64,000 nt of DNA from Lepisosteus oculatus (Eukaryota; Chordata; Actinopteri; Semionotiformes; Lepisosteidae). Where the stretch lies: the NCBI RefSeq assembly GCF_040954835.1, contig NC_090711.1, forward strand, positions 7,075,501 through 7,139,500, given 5' to 3'. The notes under the pieces were generated by a model, which worked only from the letters and a program-made list of their open reading frames with translations, was not told the origin of the DNA and searched no databases. How positions within the stretch are numbered: the first letter of the stretch is position 1; each line of letters opens with the position of its first letter. The translations under genes and the position numbers were made by a program. Below, in pieces: positions 1-19,000 of the stretch.

Positions 1-3554
<3,554 letters not shown>

Positions 3555-3621
3555 AACAGAAGTTACTCTGCACCTTACAGAAGAAAACAGTCACTTAGCT
3601 GCAACAGCTATGGGAGTGTGA

Positions 3622-3627
3622 AATAAA
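3622..3627 (+). terminator. Poly(A) signal of myh7b
   Basis: AATAAA lies 68 bases after the TAA stop of the myosin gene, giving a very short 3' UTR (cleavage expected near 3640-3650). Confidence 0.6.
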
Positions 3628-3639
3628 GCATTTACAATT

Positions 3640-6600
3640 TAACTGCCCTCGGTCTCTTTGTGATAAAAACCCTTCTATTCCATCTGCAACTTCACAGCAC
3701 TCCAGATCACATTTGCTACAGTAAAAGAGCAAAATGAAGTCCTTTATGAATTCCACGTTTTCAAGCAAGTCCCAAGGTGAGGCCTGACTATCATACAACA
3801 CCGAGCGACTCTTATCAAAAATGGTGCTCTGCTAAGATGTGGAATTAATTCTGAACAAGAAAATATTGGTTAAAACATTCTTCCATAAAAATAAGATCTG
3901 ACTATGAATGGAACATACACACACACACAATGAATAAGCAAACCACTTAATTCTAAAACAACCTTATAATGACCACCAGCACCACTGAGCTATGCCACAG
4001 GTATGGAATAGGGATCCAAAGCCCTCTCACACTTACCATTCTCATTAGGAAATACAGGGCAATGGCAAGTCTACAATTTATAACAGACATTATAAATGTA
4101 GGCAATTACTGAAGCAGGCAATTACTCAATACCATCTCTAACAAACCTTTTTTAGTGTCAAGTGAATCAGAAGCTAACACACCACACTAGATTAAAGTAG
4201 TGAGAACAATTTATTTTTAAATTTACAAACAATAAAGTTAAATTATGAAAACCGCAACCATTACAGAAAAGAAGACATGGAGAGGAGCAGTAACTAAAGA
4301 CTGGAGGATTGTAGCTGTGGAGGCAGGGAGAGTGCTGCACATCAGGGAAGAGGTCTCTTGGGGACACTAGGTTTCGAATGTACTACTGGGAGGCAAGTTG
4401 CTGCGTAAGACACTCATGGGGTGTATGTTCCTAGTTTTGTGAGATACTCAACACAAATAATGAAAGTTACTAAATCATCCACAGAAGTCGAAACTATACA
4501 AAGAAAAGCAAAAAATTCAAAAAAAAAATCAGAGTCTGCATCTATGGCAGCCACTTTTAACCAAGAAAGAAAAAGGAACGAAGCAAGGTTAGTTATCCAA
4601 AATTCAGTCATGTACTCTAAAGTACCTACAGCACAGAGAAGAGACGTGAGGAATACAATCAGAATTCACTGCAAAGAGCATAGCACCAGCACCACACCTG
4701 TCTATAGCAGACAGCTGATAACTGCTATTGTTCATATCTAGGATTTTAATTGGTACAGAATATACATTAGACTGATCAATATCTTAATTAATAGACCTGT
4801 ACAATTACAATTTCTAAAATTTAGTTCCCATACTTAGCAAATGCAACTTCCATTGATGAGCTGGTACGTTTTAAATAAAATTCTACTATTAAAAAGTATA
4901 TTTCAAATACTAAAACTTAAAATCGTGCTCCTTGTGAAGCCAAAAGATCAGTAAAACTTAAGTTGCTGTGATACACAAGAGCAAAGCAAATAGAAACAAG
5001 AAATTTCAATCTTGGCTAAAGGTTATTTTTGCAGCTGTTTGGCTAGAACCCTGCATATCACAAATTGTTTTTTTCCTAGTTCCAAAGACAGACTTAAATC
5101 AATCTAGTTACAACTGCTGAACTGGAAAAATATTTCTTTGCAACAGCCGTTACACCAGATGAGATTCTTTTATCCTTCACTTCAAATACTAAACCATTAA
5201 GTGTGTACAAACTTAGGGAGAGCTGGTCATCTGCAAAACATGATGAGGAAGTCTGTAGTGTAATCTTCTTATGTAAAAAAAAATCCTGAATTAAGAGTTA
5301 ATGTCCCAGATGCACACATTTAAAGTACCAGTACGAATTGTACGTATATAACATTGTAAGAGCACCTATTTTGACAACAACCATGTTTCCTCTTGGTGCA
5401 AATCATTCAATTTGAATACTGGCAGCACTGTTCCCTGTGCACAATGAGAAAGATGATTCAGTGGTATCTATACAGAAGGCTTGGAAAAACAAAAGCCAAT
5501 CATGTTTGATTAGGCATTATGTTACAAAAAACAAACCTATCAGTTATGTCTTTGAAAAAGTGCAAATTTCTTTTAAAAAATTAACTTTTGCAAATTAATA
5601 TTTATCATAATTATGGGTAATTTGGGTAGAGGGCTCAAAATGTAACCCAAAAGAAAATATTTTGAGGAAGCAATTAAAAATACACCCAGGTTACCAGATT
5701 CCCAGGAAAGAAAAAAAAATAGCAGCAATGTAGCTACCCTTTATCTTCTCTTTTCTTCATTGCCGAAGGACAATCCAGTTTCCGACTCTGTGCCTTGCAA
5801 ATGTGAATCAGAATTTCTGGGGAAAACATCAGGCAATTTACCAAGCATGGGGAGAAGCAGATTAAAGTGTCCATATAGAAAGGTTCTCACTTGTAAAGTC
5901 AGAATAGTTTAGCATGGCTGAAAAAGTTTATTGTAACCCTATGGATGAAAATGGTTATACAAACGTATGGTGCTGGGTTGAAAAATGAGGTAGCTCAAAC
6001 CATGTTTTTCCAGAGGGTTACTCAGGCCAACCAGAGAATTCAAGAACTAAAGTTTTGTCTGATATTAGTAGCGACCTTAAGAGAAGATAACTGCTAATGG
6101 ATTTCCAGGCAGTTTTAAACATCCTAACAAAAGCAGCTTAGCTGGTTCCTGGAGGAACATACTCCAGTCACCTATATCCATCAAATTTTGCAAGACCAAG
6201 AGATAGGATGTAAAACTGGGATAAACACCTTCGAATAGTGAAGCAGTTACTATACTAGAGAAGGTGGAGGGCTTTTTCCACTCTCATTCAGAAGGGGGAT
6301 AAAACATTACAATGAGAAATGCCTGCATAGATATAACCTATTCACAATTTTACAGATGTGTTCTAAGCATTAATAAAAAAATTAAGATCAACAGTGGATT
6401 ACACTTTGCCAACCTGTCTAAAACTGTAACTGTCACACTAATGTCATCTGATGATTAACAGCTAATAATACCACTAAAGCAAAAACAAAAGAAAATATTT
6501 GGGTGTCCCATTCCCTCTGGCACCAACTTTCAGCAACTGATTTGAAATACAGGTTCGTCTTCATGCTGTATAGGATAGAGCTGACTGTGTTAGACTTCAC

Positions 6601-7079
6601 ATCCACAAGCATCCATCTCCAGATGGATAGAAGAGAAATCTGCAAATTTCCTCAAGGTTATGCTTGAATGCAGATGATGCCATTTTGTATGTATGGTAAT
6701 AACAGATATCCATGTCTTAACATTGGCATACCTATATGGAAAGTATTTCTTTTTTATAGATTTGCTGTATTTATATATAGTTTTTATATATTGTTAATAT
6801 ATATAAAAAGATCTATTTAATTCAGTCAAAAACAAACCACCATCGTAACTACCATCATTTCATGTCCCTGAATAATAAATTGTTCTGGGTTAACTTTTGT
6901 TTGGGGAAAAAGAAAAAGTCCATAACTGCTGTGGGTTAAAACACACCTGCAATGATCAATTAACATTCCATATTTCCAGCATCAAACACAAACACTGTAC
7001 AATGATGGATCCCTGAATAATCACGGGCTGGGATATGCACTCTGAATTATAGTCTATTGTTGTCAGAAGTCCCCCAGGA
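3640..7079. other. Convergent 3' region between myh7b and trpc4ap; probable long trpc4ap 3' UTR
   Basis: No plausible coding exon is visible on either strand; the sequence is AT-rich and unique-looking apart from short CA and TA runs (3919-3930, 6770-6810). On the - strand, AATAAA signals (TTTATT on +) lie at 5937-5942 and 4210-4215. Either could end the trpc4ap transcript, implying a 3' UTR of roughly 1.1 or 2.9 kb. Which one is used cannot be told from sequence. Confidence 0.5.
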
Positions 7080-10000
7080 TTAATCCTCAATGAAATCTCT
7101 GTCAATGTCCATGTATGCCTCATCAATGTAGCTTGCTATGGCACACAGCGAAGTCCGGTCAGGGCTGAGAAGTACCGACACTGTCTCTTTCCAATAGCTG
7201 AAAGAAATGCAGGAACTCTGGAAAGCAAGAAGGGGGAGCATTGAAGAAAAAACTATGGTGTGGTAAAGAGTACATTCAGCAAGCTGATTTATATAAAAAT
7301 GACAAGAAATCACGTGCAAAATAACTTTGATCATCTGAGGTTTTTGCAAAGAAATACTCTAAAAGCATTTGGTAATACAATGCAGGGGCTCTGAACACTA
7401 AGGTGGCAGGCTCAATCAAATGCATGCATGGCACAAACTGTAGGATTTACCAGACATGTTAATTTTACTCATGGACCTAAACAAATTCAAAATGCTTAAA
7501 ATCTATAGGTTTTGCCTTTAATATTACGCATTCTAAAAAAAAAAAATCCTGTGAAAGACAGACACTTGGGTGAAACTTACATTTTCCAAACAGGTGCTGT
7601 CCTTGTCTTTGTTGAGGTAATGTTGCTGCCAAAAACGAAGGAGGTTGTGGAAGTTGTTGAGGAGACAACCAGGATATTTCTCTGCGTATTCCTTTTCCCT
7701 CAGAGCATTCAGGTAAAATGGGAGCTTTCCCTTCCTCCGGGCCAGCATCAGGATCACAAGACTGGTGTTTAAACAGCTGACATTCTCCTACAAACAAGAA
7801 ATCACATCTCTGGGATGAACAGGTCACTTGAGTTTACCTATCCTTTAAGATGGAACATTGTTCAGTTTATACATACACATGAAGTGACCAGAAAACTGTC
7901 TGCACTATACTGAAATTTACCTACTACACTCAAATTGGTAATTATACAGAACAATTATTGCAGAATGATAATGCTATTAAAAACCATTTATCTGAGGACT
8001 AACACCACTACTTCCACAACATGTATGAATATAGTTTCAGTCTGTTACACAAAAGCCTTTGATCACAGAAATTCATGCTCTTGATAAAGTACTCTTCCTG
8101 TCCCACGAAAAACACTTACATGCATACACAAAGCAAAAAGACTGAGCTTCCACATTTTCTGACATCAAAAGGGGGCTAAGAAAATTTGAAAAGCATGAGA
8201 ATAAAAAAAAGGTTTTAATATCAAAATCTTGCCTGTGTGAGTGTCTGCACATTGATGATATTAATTAGCCGGAAAAGAAAAGACAGTCTGTTCTCCACTC
8301 GAGACATGTACGACAACAGGCAACACTCTGAAAGGACTTCAACAACTGAAAAAAAAAGTAAACCACTATAAATAAGAGCATTATCGCCAATGTACATATA
8401 ATAGACTGCATATGATAAAGATGCTAAATATACTTGCTTTGCATTTTAAAAGTTCCTTTTTCCGAAAGCACCCAAAGCAGCTACTTAAACTGACCACTTA
8501 AATAATCCCAGTTTACCTTTGACATCTTCTGTTTGGCTCTCAAATCTGTCTAGAGATAAAACAATGCACCGAACGAGCATGTTGGAGTCCACTAAAGAAC
8601 TGTTGATCTGATTCAAGAAGATCTGAAACTGAAAAGATAGAAAACAAAGCATAAAATGACACCATATTACAAATGAATTGTTCAAAACTGTAACAATATG
8701 TTCTGAAATTCTGAATACTTTTGGGATGGTTGTGATCTAGTTAAAGCAAAAAGTTAAAATCATGATCAAAATCAGTTTCTTAGTGCTTGGAAAAAAAAGT
8801 GCTTACCTTCTCTTCTGTATTAACATATTTGTTAAACCTCTTGAAGGCATCAATGTTGAACTTCATGAGCTCTCCCAGAAGGTCAAAATAACTCTGTAAT
8901 ACATCCCTTGACTTGCACCCGCTGTCAATAATGCAGAACAGAATGTGCTGTTCAAAGGAAGAAAAAAAAAGGTGAGAGCTGGCCAACATTTACCACACAG
9001 CATGCCAAGGACTGTCAGTGAAAAACTTCTCACAAAAAGGCATGACACCACAATGTACAAAATGAGAAAATGAAGGGAAAAATATGCCAATGTAATGCAA
9101 CAATATCTACAGCATTACCTCCAACAATCCTCTTTTCAGCAGAAACATTTGATCAGCATAGGATGTTGCCCCTCTCAGAAAGCTCTCTACTGCTCTTGCC
9201 TGCCAGAACCTGCAGAGATAGAGTCGAAATTAATACCAACCACTGAGAAGGACAAATCCCCCCAGATGGACGAACACATGTCCATCCCTCAAATCTGTCT
9301 GCATATTGCATGTGGGCAAAAATGAATAGGCAAAGTAGATGCGTGGGCCCAAATTAAACACAAAAATTACGAAGGCAAGGCAAGAAAAGAGCCTTACCTA
9401 AACGAGGAGTCTGCAGGTTCTCTCTTCATAACTGTTAATAACCTTGTTAGGAGGCCTTTCTTACCATCACATACCAAACTCCTGTTTGGACAGGGAATAA
9501 AGATCAGTATTTCAAAATACCTTTCGGAAGGTTTTATGCAAAAAGTCATTTCAAGAAGTTAACACAAATTCAATCTGCTTTCTTGGCAGTTTCCTTTTTA
9601 ACATGAATGCAACCTGACTACCCCTTTGCCATTTCTTAATTCTAATTTTCCCTCAAAGACACAACCCTCAATCTTAAGCAGACTGAAAAAGTTGTGTAAT
9701 TTCAAACGAAAGCTCAAAAATCACCAAAATATTTTCTTCGGCCTAGCAAAACAAAAAGATACTAGTAAAATAAGTTGGGTATTCCGTGGGATTCCTGCTA
9801 CCAGGACTAAAATACTTGTCACTTTAGTGATATTGCACAGTAAAAGAGCCTAAAAACAATACATCAATTTAGGATGATACAGGGCATGCTCCCTTCTAAT
9901 ATTTACAGCTCTACTTCACAAGTCAAAGTATATTTCCTGTTCATCCTACCTGTCGGTGTTTACCAATGCCTCTACCTCTGGGATGTTGGCTTTCAAGGAG

Positions 10001-13000
10001 ATGGCACTGAGCTCATTCAGTTCCTGACTGTTCAAAAGCAGGTACTTGTTTCTAAATGGCGAAAGGAAAGCAAACGTTTATTTAGATGAATGTTAAAAAA
10101 GTCAAAAGCTAGTTAGTTAAAAATCTATCTTTAACATGTAAGAACACCAGAAAATTAAATTACCTCAGTAACAAGGTCATAAAACGAATACAAAGAGGAA
10201 ACTTCTGGCTCCTTCTCACATATAGTGCATATTTTTGTTTACAGAGGGTTTAAGTACACTATATGATCCAGGAAAGAGGATACCCTTAAGAACTGCAGGA
10301 GCACTAGATGTATGAAGTTTTCACTGAATTACAGATAGAACTCTTTGATATTAATGTTTTTGTAAAAACTAAACTGTACAATATAACATCAGATCATTTA
10401 ATGAGAACATACTAAAAACACAGACATGGCTATGCTGTGAAGTGGATCAATGTGCATCAAGAGGGACTCACTCATGATGGTCACTAAAGCTTTGAAGTAG
10501 TCGCAGGAACTGGATTTTGAAGGAAATTTCCTATAAACACAAAAAAGAAGAGAATCTATTTGCATAAATCTAAATAATTTAAATCATCCAAAGTGATGTG
10601 GGTTCAGCTTAACATGTATTTAAAATAAACAAATTTCCAAGCAGATAAAATTTGTTTTTAGGATCATCATAACTCTGTGTACTTACAGGACTACAATCAC
10701 AGTTCTGGTTTTGTCCATGAAGAACATGGTTTGAAGTGTGTTTCCTCCAGATGAGTTTATCAAATAGATTGTTAAGGCCTGGAATCAACCTAAACTCTGC
10801 CAGCATTTTGTGCACCTGTTGAAATAAAATTTGTTTAATAAGAAACTCTGCTCTTCAGACATATAGGACAGATTAAGTATTGATTATTTATCTCTATCAC
10901 AACCCTGTGATGGTTGGCACCATTATATTTACATGGCAGAATAGCTTAAGCAAAAGTAATAACTGTTATAGGTTGCAGACACATCAGTAGAATTCACAGT
11001 TATTAAGAATGATATAAATTGGTATTTGCCAATAGCCCCTCACCTGATTTCTCTGTCGCCCCATAAGCAGGACACACAACACATACAACACTTCCACTTT
11101 GTACATGATCTCATGGACAATTTTCATAGACTGGGGTAACCGGTGCCTCAGTGGGCTGGTGGCCAATGTGCTCTCATCTGAGGATTCTGCAAGGGCAAGC
11201 ATTCTCATTATCACATCTCTATATTTTCTCAATGCAGGCAGAAGCTTTACACCGTGCAAATCTATTTCCAGAAGCACACAACATTGGCATGAAAATGTAG
11301 TTCTGAAAAAGGCGTGATCACTTAGATGACATATATGAATTGTTTTTCTGATTTTAAGCTTCAGACTTAATTCTGATCTTAAGCGGAACATTTGCTTGTA
11401 GTACATAATGAGCTCAGTGTCACCTGTGCTGCTGTGCTCAGCCTCCTCGCTGGCCATCTGCATGAGAGCATCCAGCACGAGGGCATTGTCTAGCCAAGTG
11501 TACCAGTCTTCCAGCTCCTGGAGGAAGTTCGATGTCCCTGTGGCCTCCGACACTTTCCGTGTAGCCAGCTTACACAGTCTCTCAATAAACCCAGGGATGT
11601 TCAGAAGAGTGACTGGAAAAGCACAGCAAGGCACTTAGAAATCATTCAGAACCACAATACCGAAAAAAATCTACGTCTTTCAATAAAGTTTAAACTAATA
11701 AAGTACAACTCAAAATAAAACAATATTTGAACAAACACACAGAATCAGAATCTACTGAAATAAATGTATTACGTTTGTCCAATTTATTTCTGACAGGCAC
11801 GAGAAGCAAATTCTTCTCTTACCCGGTACATGAGCAGAACACTTTTCTATTTATTTTCAAGTAACATCTCTTTAAACTGTAATTACTATAATAAACTGTA
11901 CTCTTTATCAGCACACGGTGACCTAATTTAAGAGATAATTATGCAACACCATCTGCATTTTAGATACTTTTTATATAGCAATGTTTCAAGCATTGGAATT
12001 TAGTGCTTATTACCACATACAACAGCAAAGATATGCAGACATAAATGTGTTCTTTTCAGCTTATGTTGGACATGACAAAATTGAGGCTAAATTAGGACAC
12101 TGGAATTATCAAATGCATGTCAAAGGTTGGGATAATGAGTGTTCAGGGTCACCTGTCAGACAGAAATAACTTTCATACATTTGGCAGAAATGTTGAATTC
12201 TGAAGGAGACTGTCTTACCCTACCTTGGTTAATCTCTGCCCGAGAGGGGTTCGAGTTCTTCTTCTGCTGAGCATTCTTGGCTAGGAGGGTGTGTTTGTCG
12301 TCATTCCCAATGTCGGGCTCGGAGATAGTAACAGAAAGAATTCTGCAGAAGTTGGCAAGTTGCTGCTGGTCAAAGCTCTGGACCAGGCTGGGCAGGTTGG
12401 GAATATCCTCCAGCTGGATTATCTCCTTTAATATGGAAGAAAATATTCAGGTGTTGTGATAAAACCAGTGTTTTGGTGTTTTTGGACAGTAGTTTAGGAA
12501 TTATGAGTAATAAGACAAAACTGACATCCTGCAAAGAATACGCATGCACAGCAGTTCTCTACAACTTTTAATATTGAGGACTGTAATCTCTCTGCAAGTC
12601 AGCAGAATTTTGATTTAACATGCCATTTTCTAGGTAAATGTTATATCGGAACACCAGAAGGCACAATAAAGACTATCCTACCTTTCCAAAGACAGAAACA
12701 GTCACGTTTTAAAAAGAAAAGCTTTTCAAAAAAGCACTGAAGAATTTATTCAAAAGATAACACTTTTTAAGATAAATCATAGTACAGAGTTCCTGAAGAC
12801 CTGATTTACGGATAACCACAGATCTCACTTTATAGTTCATTCACGTATTGCACTTAATTTAAATATTCTATGAGTTCATGTTGATTTACTCACCTTTTTA
12901 ACTCCTAGAATGTCTTCTATTAGTGTGGCAGTTTGCAGAAATGTTTTCTTATTCGTCATCAACGAAAACAGGAACAGGACAAAGTCACTCCTGGCAGCCA

Positions 13001-16000
13001 GGGTTTTGGTGACTCCCTCCGTCTACAAGAAAAGGCACACTTGATTTCTAACTAATATTAACTATATGCATGTAATTTTCATGCTTTTATTAGCACAGAT
13101 CTAGAACCACAAGCTTTCTGTAAAGCCCTAATCTCCATTTATGAAAACAGTAAAAGCGTTACAACCGACATGCTGCAGTTTCTGTGGCTACTATATAGTA
13201 CTTCATATTCTGCATCTTTCAGAAATTATTCCAAAATTTCACAAACCATTGCGATACCGAGGTAAAATCCAAACAGCCCACCAATAGTATTTTCAGAAGG
13301 ACTACTTACACATATGCAACAGTTGTACAAAACACTCAGACAATCCTTAACAAAGTCATCACTCACTGCAAATACAAAAAAAAAAAGGTTAATGCAAAAA
13401 AAAATGCAGACATTAAGAAAGCTAATGCAAGAAAAAGTTTAACTATCGTTAAGGAACTGACTGTTTTGTTATGCGCAAACATTTGCACCCTAAACTGTAA
13501 ACAATATACTAAAAGAACCAGTTTAAAAATGTTTTGGCACTATGTAATACACTTAAAACTCAATTTAAAAATAAAAATTATATTGCAAATATAAAGAGCT
13601 AATGCGTGATGAATAGATAATACACAAAATTCGCTTTCTGTCACTTACTTTTTGGTTTCTTCTTCTGCGTTGTAAGCGTGGGCCTCATTAGGATTTCCAC
13701 TAACAACTGAGGACAGAAGAATTTGTGCATAACATTACATTTAAAAAACTAATGTTTCAGAACTTGTCAAGTGCTGTAAAAGCACAGGCTAAAAATTGGC
13801 ACAACTAAGCATCCCACTGAAACTAAAAATGTCAATACTTACGTGAACTCCACCGAACAGATCAAAGGTATACGTGTTAGGAAAGGTTGATTCTTGAGCA
13901 GTCTTCCTGTCCTCCGTTACAAATGTCATAGCTTCCATTGAAAGCAAGGAGGACATTTCCTGCAAAATAAAATGTACAACTTATACAGCAACTGAAAAAA
14001 CAGTGTTTATGAAAAGCATAACTACAAGTTATACTGGTGCAAATCACAAAAGACGTGGAGATCACTGCCAAAGAGACATACAGGGGTCATCACAAAGCAA
14101 AGGAAGGCATTTTATTCCAGAAATTCCAGATGGAATCTGTAAAAAGATTGGGACAATATTAAACATAAGAACGCATTAAAAAAAAAGAGGACATTCAGCT
14201 CATCTTGACCATTTGGCTGATCGCAGCTAAATTATCTGAGGACCTCATCCAGCCACTTCTTGGAAGAAGCCAAGGTTCTGGCTTTGGCAACAGAGCTGAG
14301 TAGTTTGTTCCAGACTCCCACAGCCCAAAGACACCCATTGGCTAAAAAAGCACTATACAAATGCAAGAAATAGTTATGATTATATATGCAGATAATAATT
14401 TCAGTTAATAGACGACATATCATTTCAGAAAATGTCAAATATTAGTCACACATTCACCAAAAGCAGATATCCAGCTGAAATTGATAGCCATCAAGAAGCA
14501 GAATTCACTTAATTGATCTATTGAGTGCTTTTTAGGAACAGGTGATTTAGAGCACTTATATAAGTTACTGGATCAGGGCTCTCCAGGTACAAGGCTTGAG
14601 ATTCTTGACCTAAACCACAGGTGCCAGAACCCAAGATTTTAAAGCCCTTTATAACTAAAATATATATATGAAGGTGTTGTATGAGCACAATTGCTACCAA
14701 GTTCATATTTGTGCTAAAGGAGTCTACAATGCTGTCCCAACCCTAGCTGTCAATTTACATTAAAGATAGTTTGACTTCAGCCTGAATGGCTATAATAAAC
14801 CTTAGTGACTCAAGTGTTCTTTACTTTATTTGACACCCTCCCTTAACTAAAAGAGAAGGTGTGTGGAGATGCTGTACCTTCAGTACACCATGGGTCTGCA
14901 ACAGGTCGCTGTTGGGATGACTGCTTTCATACAATTTCTGCAGCAGAACTGGGATACCATGCCACTTGGATTTCTTATCCCTTTCTTGTAACAATGCCTC
15001 AGGGAGCTGAAAAAAAGAGAGGACATTTTCATTAGCCTTTATTCTTTGTTCTTCGCTTTCTTTCGTTAAACACTTCTGCTGACATCAAACCCAACTATGA
15101 CGATCCATCACACAGAACACAAAGCTGTAGCAGGAGAGACCTTCAATATTTTAGGTGTTTCGGACATCATTCTACCCATAGAACCGAAACTAGCAGCTAA
15201 AATGTCTCTGCTTTTCTACAAAATATCAAGTAGGACTTCCTCAGACAGACTAGTCAGTGTTCTGACAGTGGATGGGTTGCTCTGTGGACCTTGGCATCAG
15301 ATGTGGGTGAAAACTGGAACTGGTGTGTGGAAAGAAACACTGCATTACTGAGCTGCCATAGGTGACATTTGGAAAAGTGTGAGCTTGCAGATGCTATTTA
15401 GATTTTGTCCAGACTTTGTGATTTTCCAGTCACAGTAGAGAACATACAGCTTTTTTAGAAGGCAATCAACGTTTCCTCCAAAAAGCCCTTCAAAAAAAAA
15501 ACCAAAAGCAAAAAAAAAAAAGATACAAGAGGACAATAGTCAAACTTTCCACTGGCTAGGCAATAGCAAGTGTAGCACCATGCCTTTATTCAGCTGTTAC
15601 CAACATTAAATCTTGTTGTAATATTGTATCAGAATGATCAACATACAGAACAAACAGAAGAAGTACAACCTAATATACACAAACAGATCGATGCCAAAGA
15701 CCAATTATTCCATTGGTAGCAGCATACAAAAGTACAACTGTTTTATGTGACTAATATTCTATACTTCTGGCTACAGTCAACTGCCAAATCTTTGATTCAT
15801 CAAGATAAAAGACCTTTTACAAGCATCAACCCTTTTGTGGTTTTAGATGTTTTCCATGCTCAAGACAGTAACAATAATAAAACACCAGAAAACAGGTAGA
15901 ATGTTCATCTATCTATTCATCCATTTTCTAAGTGCTTTATTCAACACAGGGTCACAAGGCAGCCAGAGCCTAACCTAGCCAGCAATGGGCACGAGTCAGG

Positions 16001-19000
16001 GTACACCCTAGACAGGGCTGGATGCCAGTGAATCACAGGATACACATAAACAGACAAACGCACCAACTCAGAACCAGAAGCCAATTAACCTACCAGTATT
16101 TGGACTGTGGAAGGAAACCTGAGCACCTAGAGGAAATGCATGCACACAAAGGGAGAATATACAAATGCCACACAGATAGCACCCCAGGAGTTAAATCCAG
16201 GATCCCAGCGCTCCAAAGCTAATCACTGCACTATCAGTTTCCACCTCAGTACCTGCCTGAACTTTTATCGCCCTACTGCCCACCTCACAACCTTTGCTCT
16301 TCTAATTTTGGTCTCCTAACTGTCCACCAAGCCCATCTACACTCTATGGGTGACAGGGCCTTCTCCTGTCATGCCCCCAAGATCCGGAAGTCTCTCCCCA
16401 AGGATATTCAGAGAGTCACATTCTCTAAACTCCTTCAAATCCAGACTCAAAACCTTCTTCTTTAGAAGAGCCTTTACTTAACTGACTCCATTCTTTATCC
16501 CTCTGCTCCTACTATACTTAGTACCACCATCCATGGTCTCCTCTGTGTATTGTAATTGTGTTTTATCTTGTGTATTCTTTTTATTCATTGTTATTCTGTA
16601 AAGCGCTTTGAGAAGCCACCTTTAAAGGTGATATATAAAATAAAGTTTTTTATTATTTAATTACAGAAACTACATTGTGTTATTAAAATGATAAAATCAC
16701 ACTCATACCTAAGTCACCATTGTAATACTGTACATTGCTTATACACTTAAATGTATATAAACACAATATATAAACTGTAACAACAAGCTGTAAACAGCAT
16801 CTCCTTAGCTTGTAACAACACTACTTGGTTCCTGGTTTTCCACCCTGTAATAAAAATTATACTGCTTCTCAATCCTGATTAAAACCACTTATCATTCTGG
16901 CTTGCTGGACCTTTTGATAATCTATTTAAGAGTTGCACAAGGTACGTCAGAGCTGTATTCAAACTTCTGAAAACATGACAGCTGAGGCTCTGATGTTGAT
17001 CTATGCAAAGAATTAGCTGGCTGACAAACAAAAAAAAAACAAACAGATCTAGCCAAAATATAATCATATATTGAACCGAGTGAATGCTATACAGTATGTT
17101 TTGAGGACCCAGTGCTGTACTATACATAACATGACCAGCAAAGCTACAGGAAGTAGGCTGCTGAATGTATTGTTTTGCTTTCATTTCTCTTCTGATATGG
17201 AATTGTCCTAAAGTGCAAATTTGCAGCCCCCACCAAGAGCAAATACAGTGAAGATTCAGCATTTGTTGATTTATTCCTTTGCAACAACTGAAATTTCACG
17301 ATGTCAGCTCACTTCATTTGCAGTCCCGTTCAACACTGTAAAGTTATATTCTGTAGTGGATGCATCCTGCCATAATGCTCAACACTGCATATAAGAGGTG
17401 ACCAGGAAATTCAGAGCAGACTTGTGAATGTGAAATGCATCTTCACCAATGTCTGGGTTGAGGTCTTCTTCCAAGGACAGAATTACAGCATAGCAGAGCC
17501 GAATTACTATGATTTTAACACGTTCACAAAGGAGTACTTTGTATTATTCTAACGTCTTCCAAACAACGGCAAAAATAATTTTGTATAAAACATCACATAC
17601 CATGCGTGAGCCAAACACCACCATCCCCAACATTTACTTTTCTTGTACTAAACATGCATTTAAGAAGATGGGTATTTCATGGTTATATAAAGCTCTTCTC
17701 GGAAAACAGCAAGACCACAGCCAGCATCCCAGGTGTGTGATCGTATGGGTTTGCTCCACTGATACCAAGACCTGCTGAAAACCAAAAAGCTAAGGAGTGC
17801 CTTTAAGATTCAGATTTTTGTTGCTGAAGGTTTCCAAAATTGTAAGTGCTCTGGATGCTGCGTTTCTTAAATGCTTCATAAAAGCCACGTCGATTGTTTC
17901 GGCCTCAAAGCATGGAGAAAAAGACTATCCTCCTCTTCAATCACATGTATTTAAGTTTTAAAAACAAAACATGGGATTAGAAACAGAAATAATTCACTCG
18001 CGTTCCTTCTATACCGATTACAAAACAACCACCTCGCCCTAGTACAAGCTGAATGTAACGTTTCCTGGAACACAACGTTTTAGATAAAAGCAAAGCAACA
18101 TTTAAAAATTTACATTGCAAAACTGTTAGACCAGGTGATAGAACAGCCTTACTTTCAAGCAATGTTAAAAAACGAGGTAAGACATTGCATTTTTACAACT
18201 GAGACACTAAGGGGAACGTCAACACTTTTCAATGTACAGTACACTTTTAAAACTAAAGATTTCAAAAAACTAAAGATTTTTGCAACCGAAAAGGCTATGA
18301 AGATTTCCGTCCTGCTTCTCGGTATTCGATGTTACAATTTAAGATGTGACTTTTGCACATTTGTTGGGAACCAACCTATCAACAAAGATTTATACAAAAC
18401 TTCTGTTTTACACAGATCGAATCGCTTTAAAACATTTAAATTGCTTTAATCGTTGCAACGCAGGGAAGCGATAATTATTTGCATGGATCAGCGGCACTGG
18501 TATTCCTTCAGGGAATTTTAAGACCATAGACGAGCAGAAAAGACTGTAATTTAATATGATTCACAGATCATACCCGTTATTGTTCATTTCTTCCAGCCGA
18601 CCCGTCTTTGTAACTGTCTCAACCGCCTAAACTGCACATTTTCCATTTCTCACGTATTGTCTGAATCGTTAAACGTCGCTTTATCGATATGGTAAATTAC
18701 TCGTCAACAAAGACTATAAAACTATACACAATTTTACATCACACACTATTGTTTAGAGCCATGCAATATACATTTTTTTCATTGCGGAAGAGTGGGCAAC
18801 TGCTCACAATACGATTTTCTGCCAGTAAAAACGGGGTAACAATATCCCGATAATAAAGCCATCTGAATATCCCCCACCGCCGGGATGGTTTCCTTTATCC
18901 CGGTTCAGATGTTAACTTTGGTCCCAGGCTCACCGTGGCCTAAGCGTCTTTCTTCCCGGAACGGTCAGCAAGCGGGAAAGCCCCAGAGTGTTTTACCTGT

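Larger units (their letters stand above)
15007..18996 (-). other. trpc4ap intron 1
   Basis: This intron of about 4 kb separates the N-terminal exon from the rest. It contains an L2-type LINE end (15909-16238, -) and a second LINE 3' end (16245-16655, +). The remainder (15.0-15.9 and 16.7-19.0 kb) shows no exon, RNA gene or strong repeat that I can support. Confidence 0.7.
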
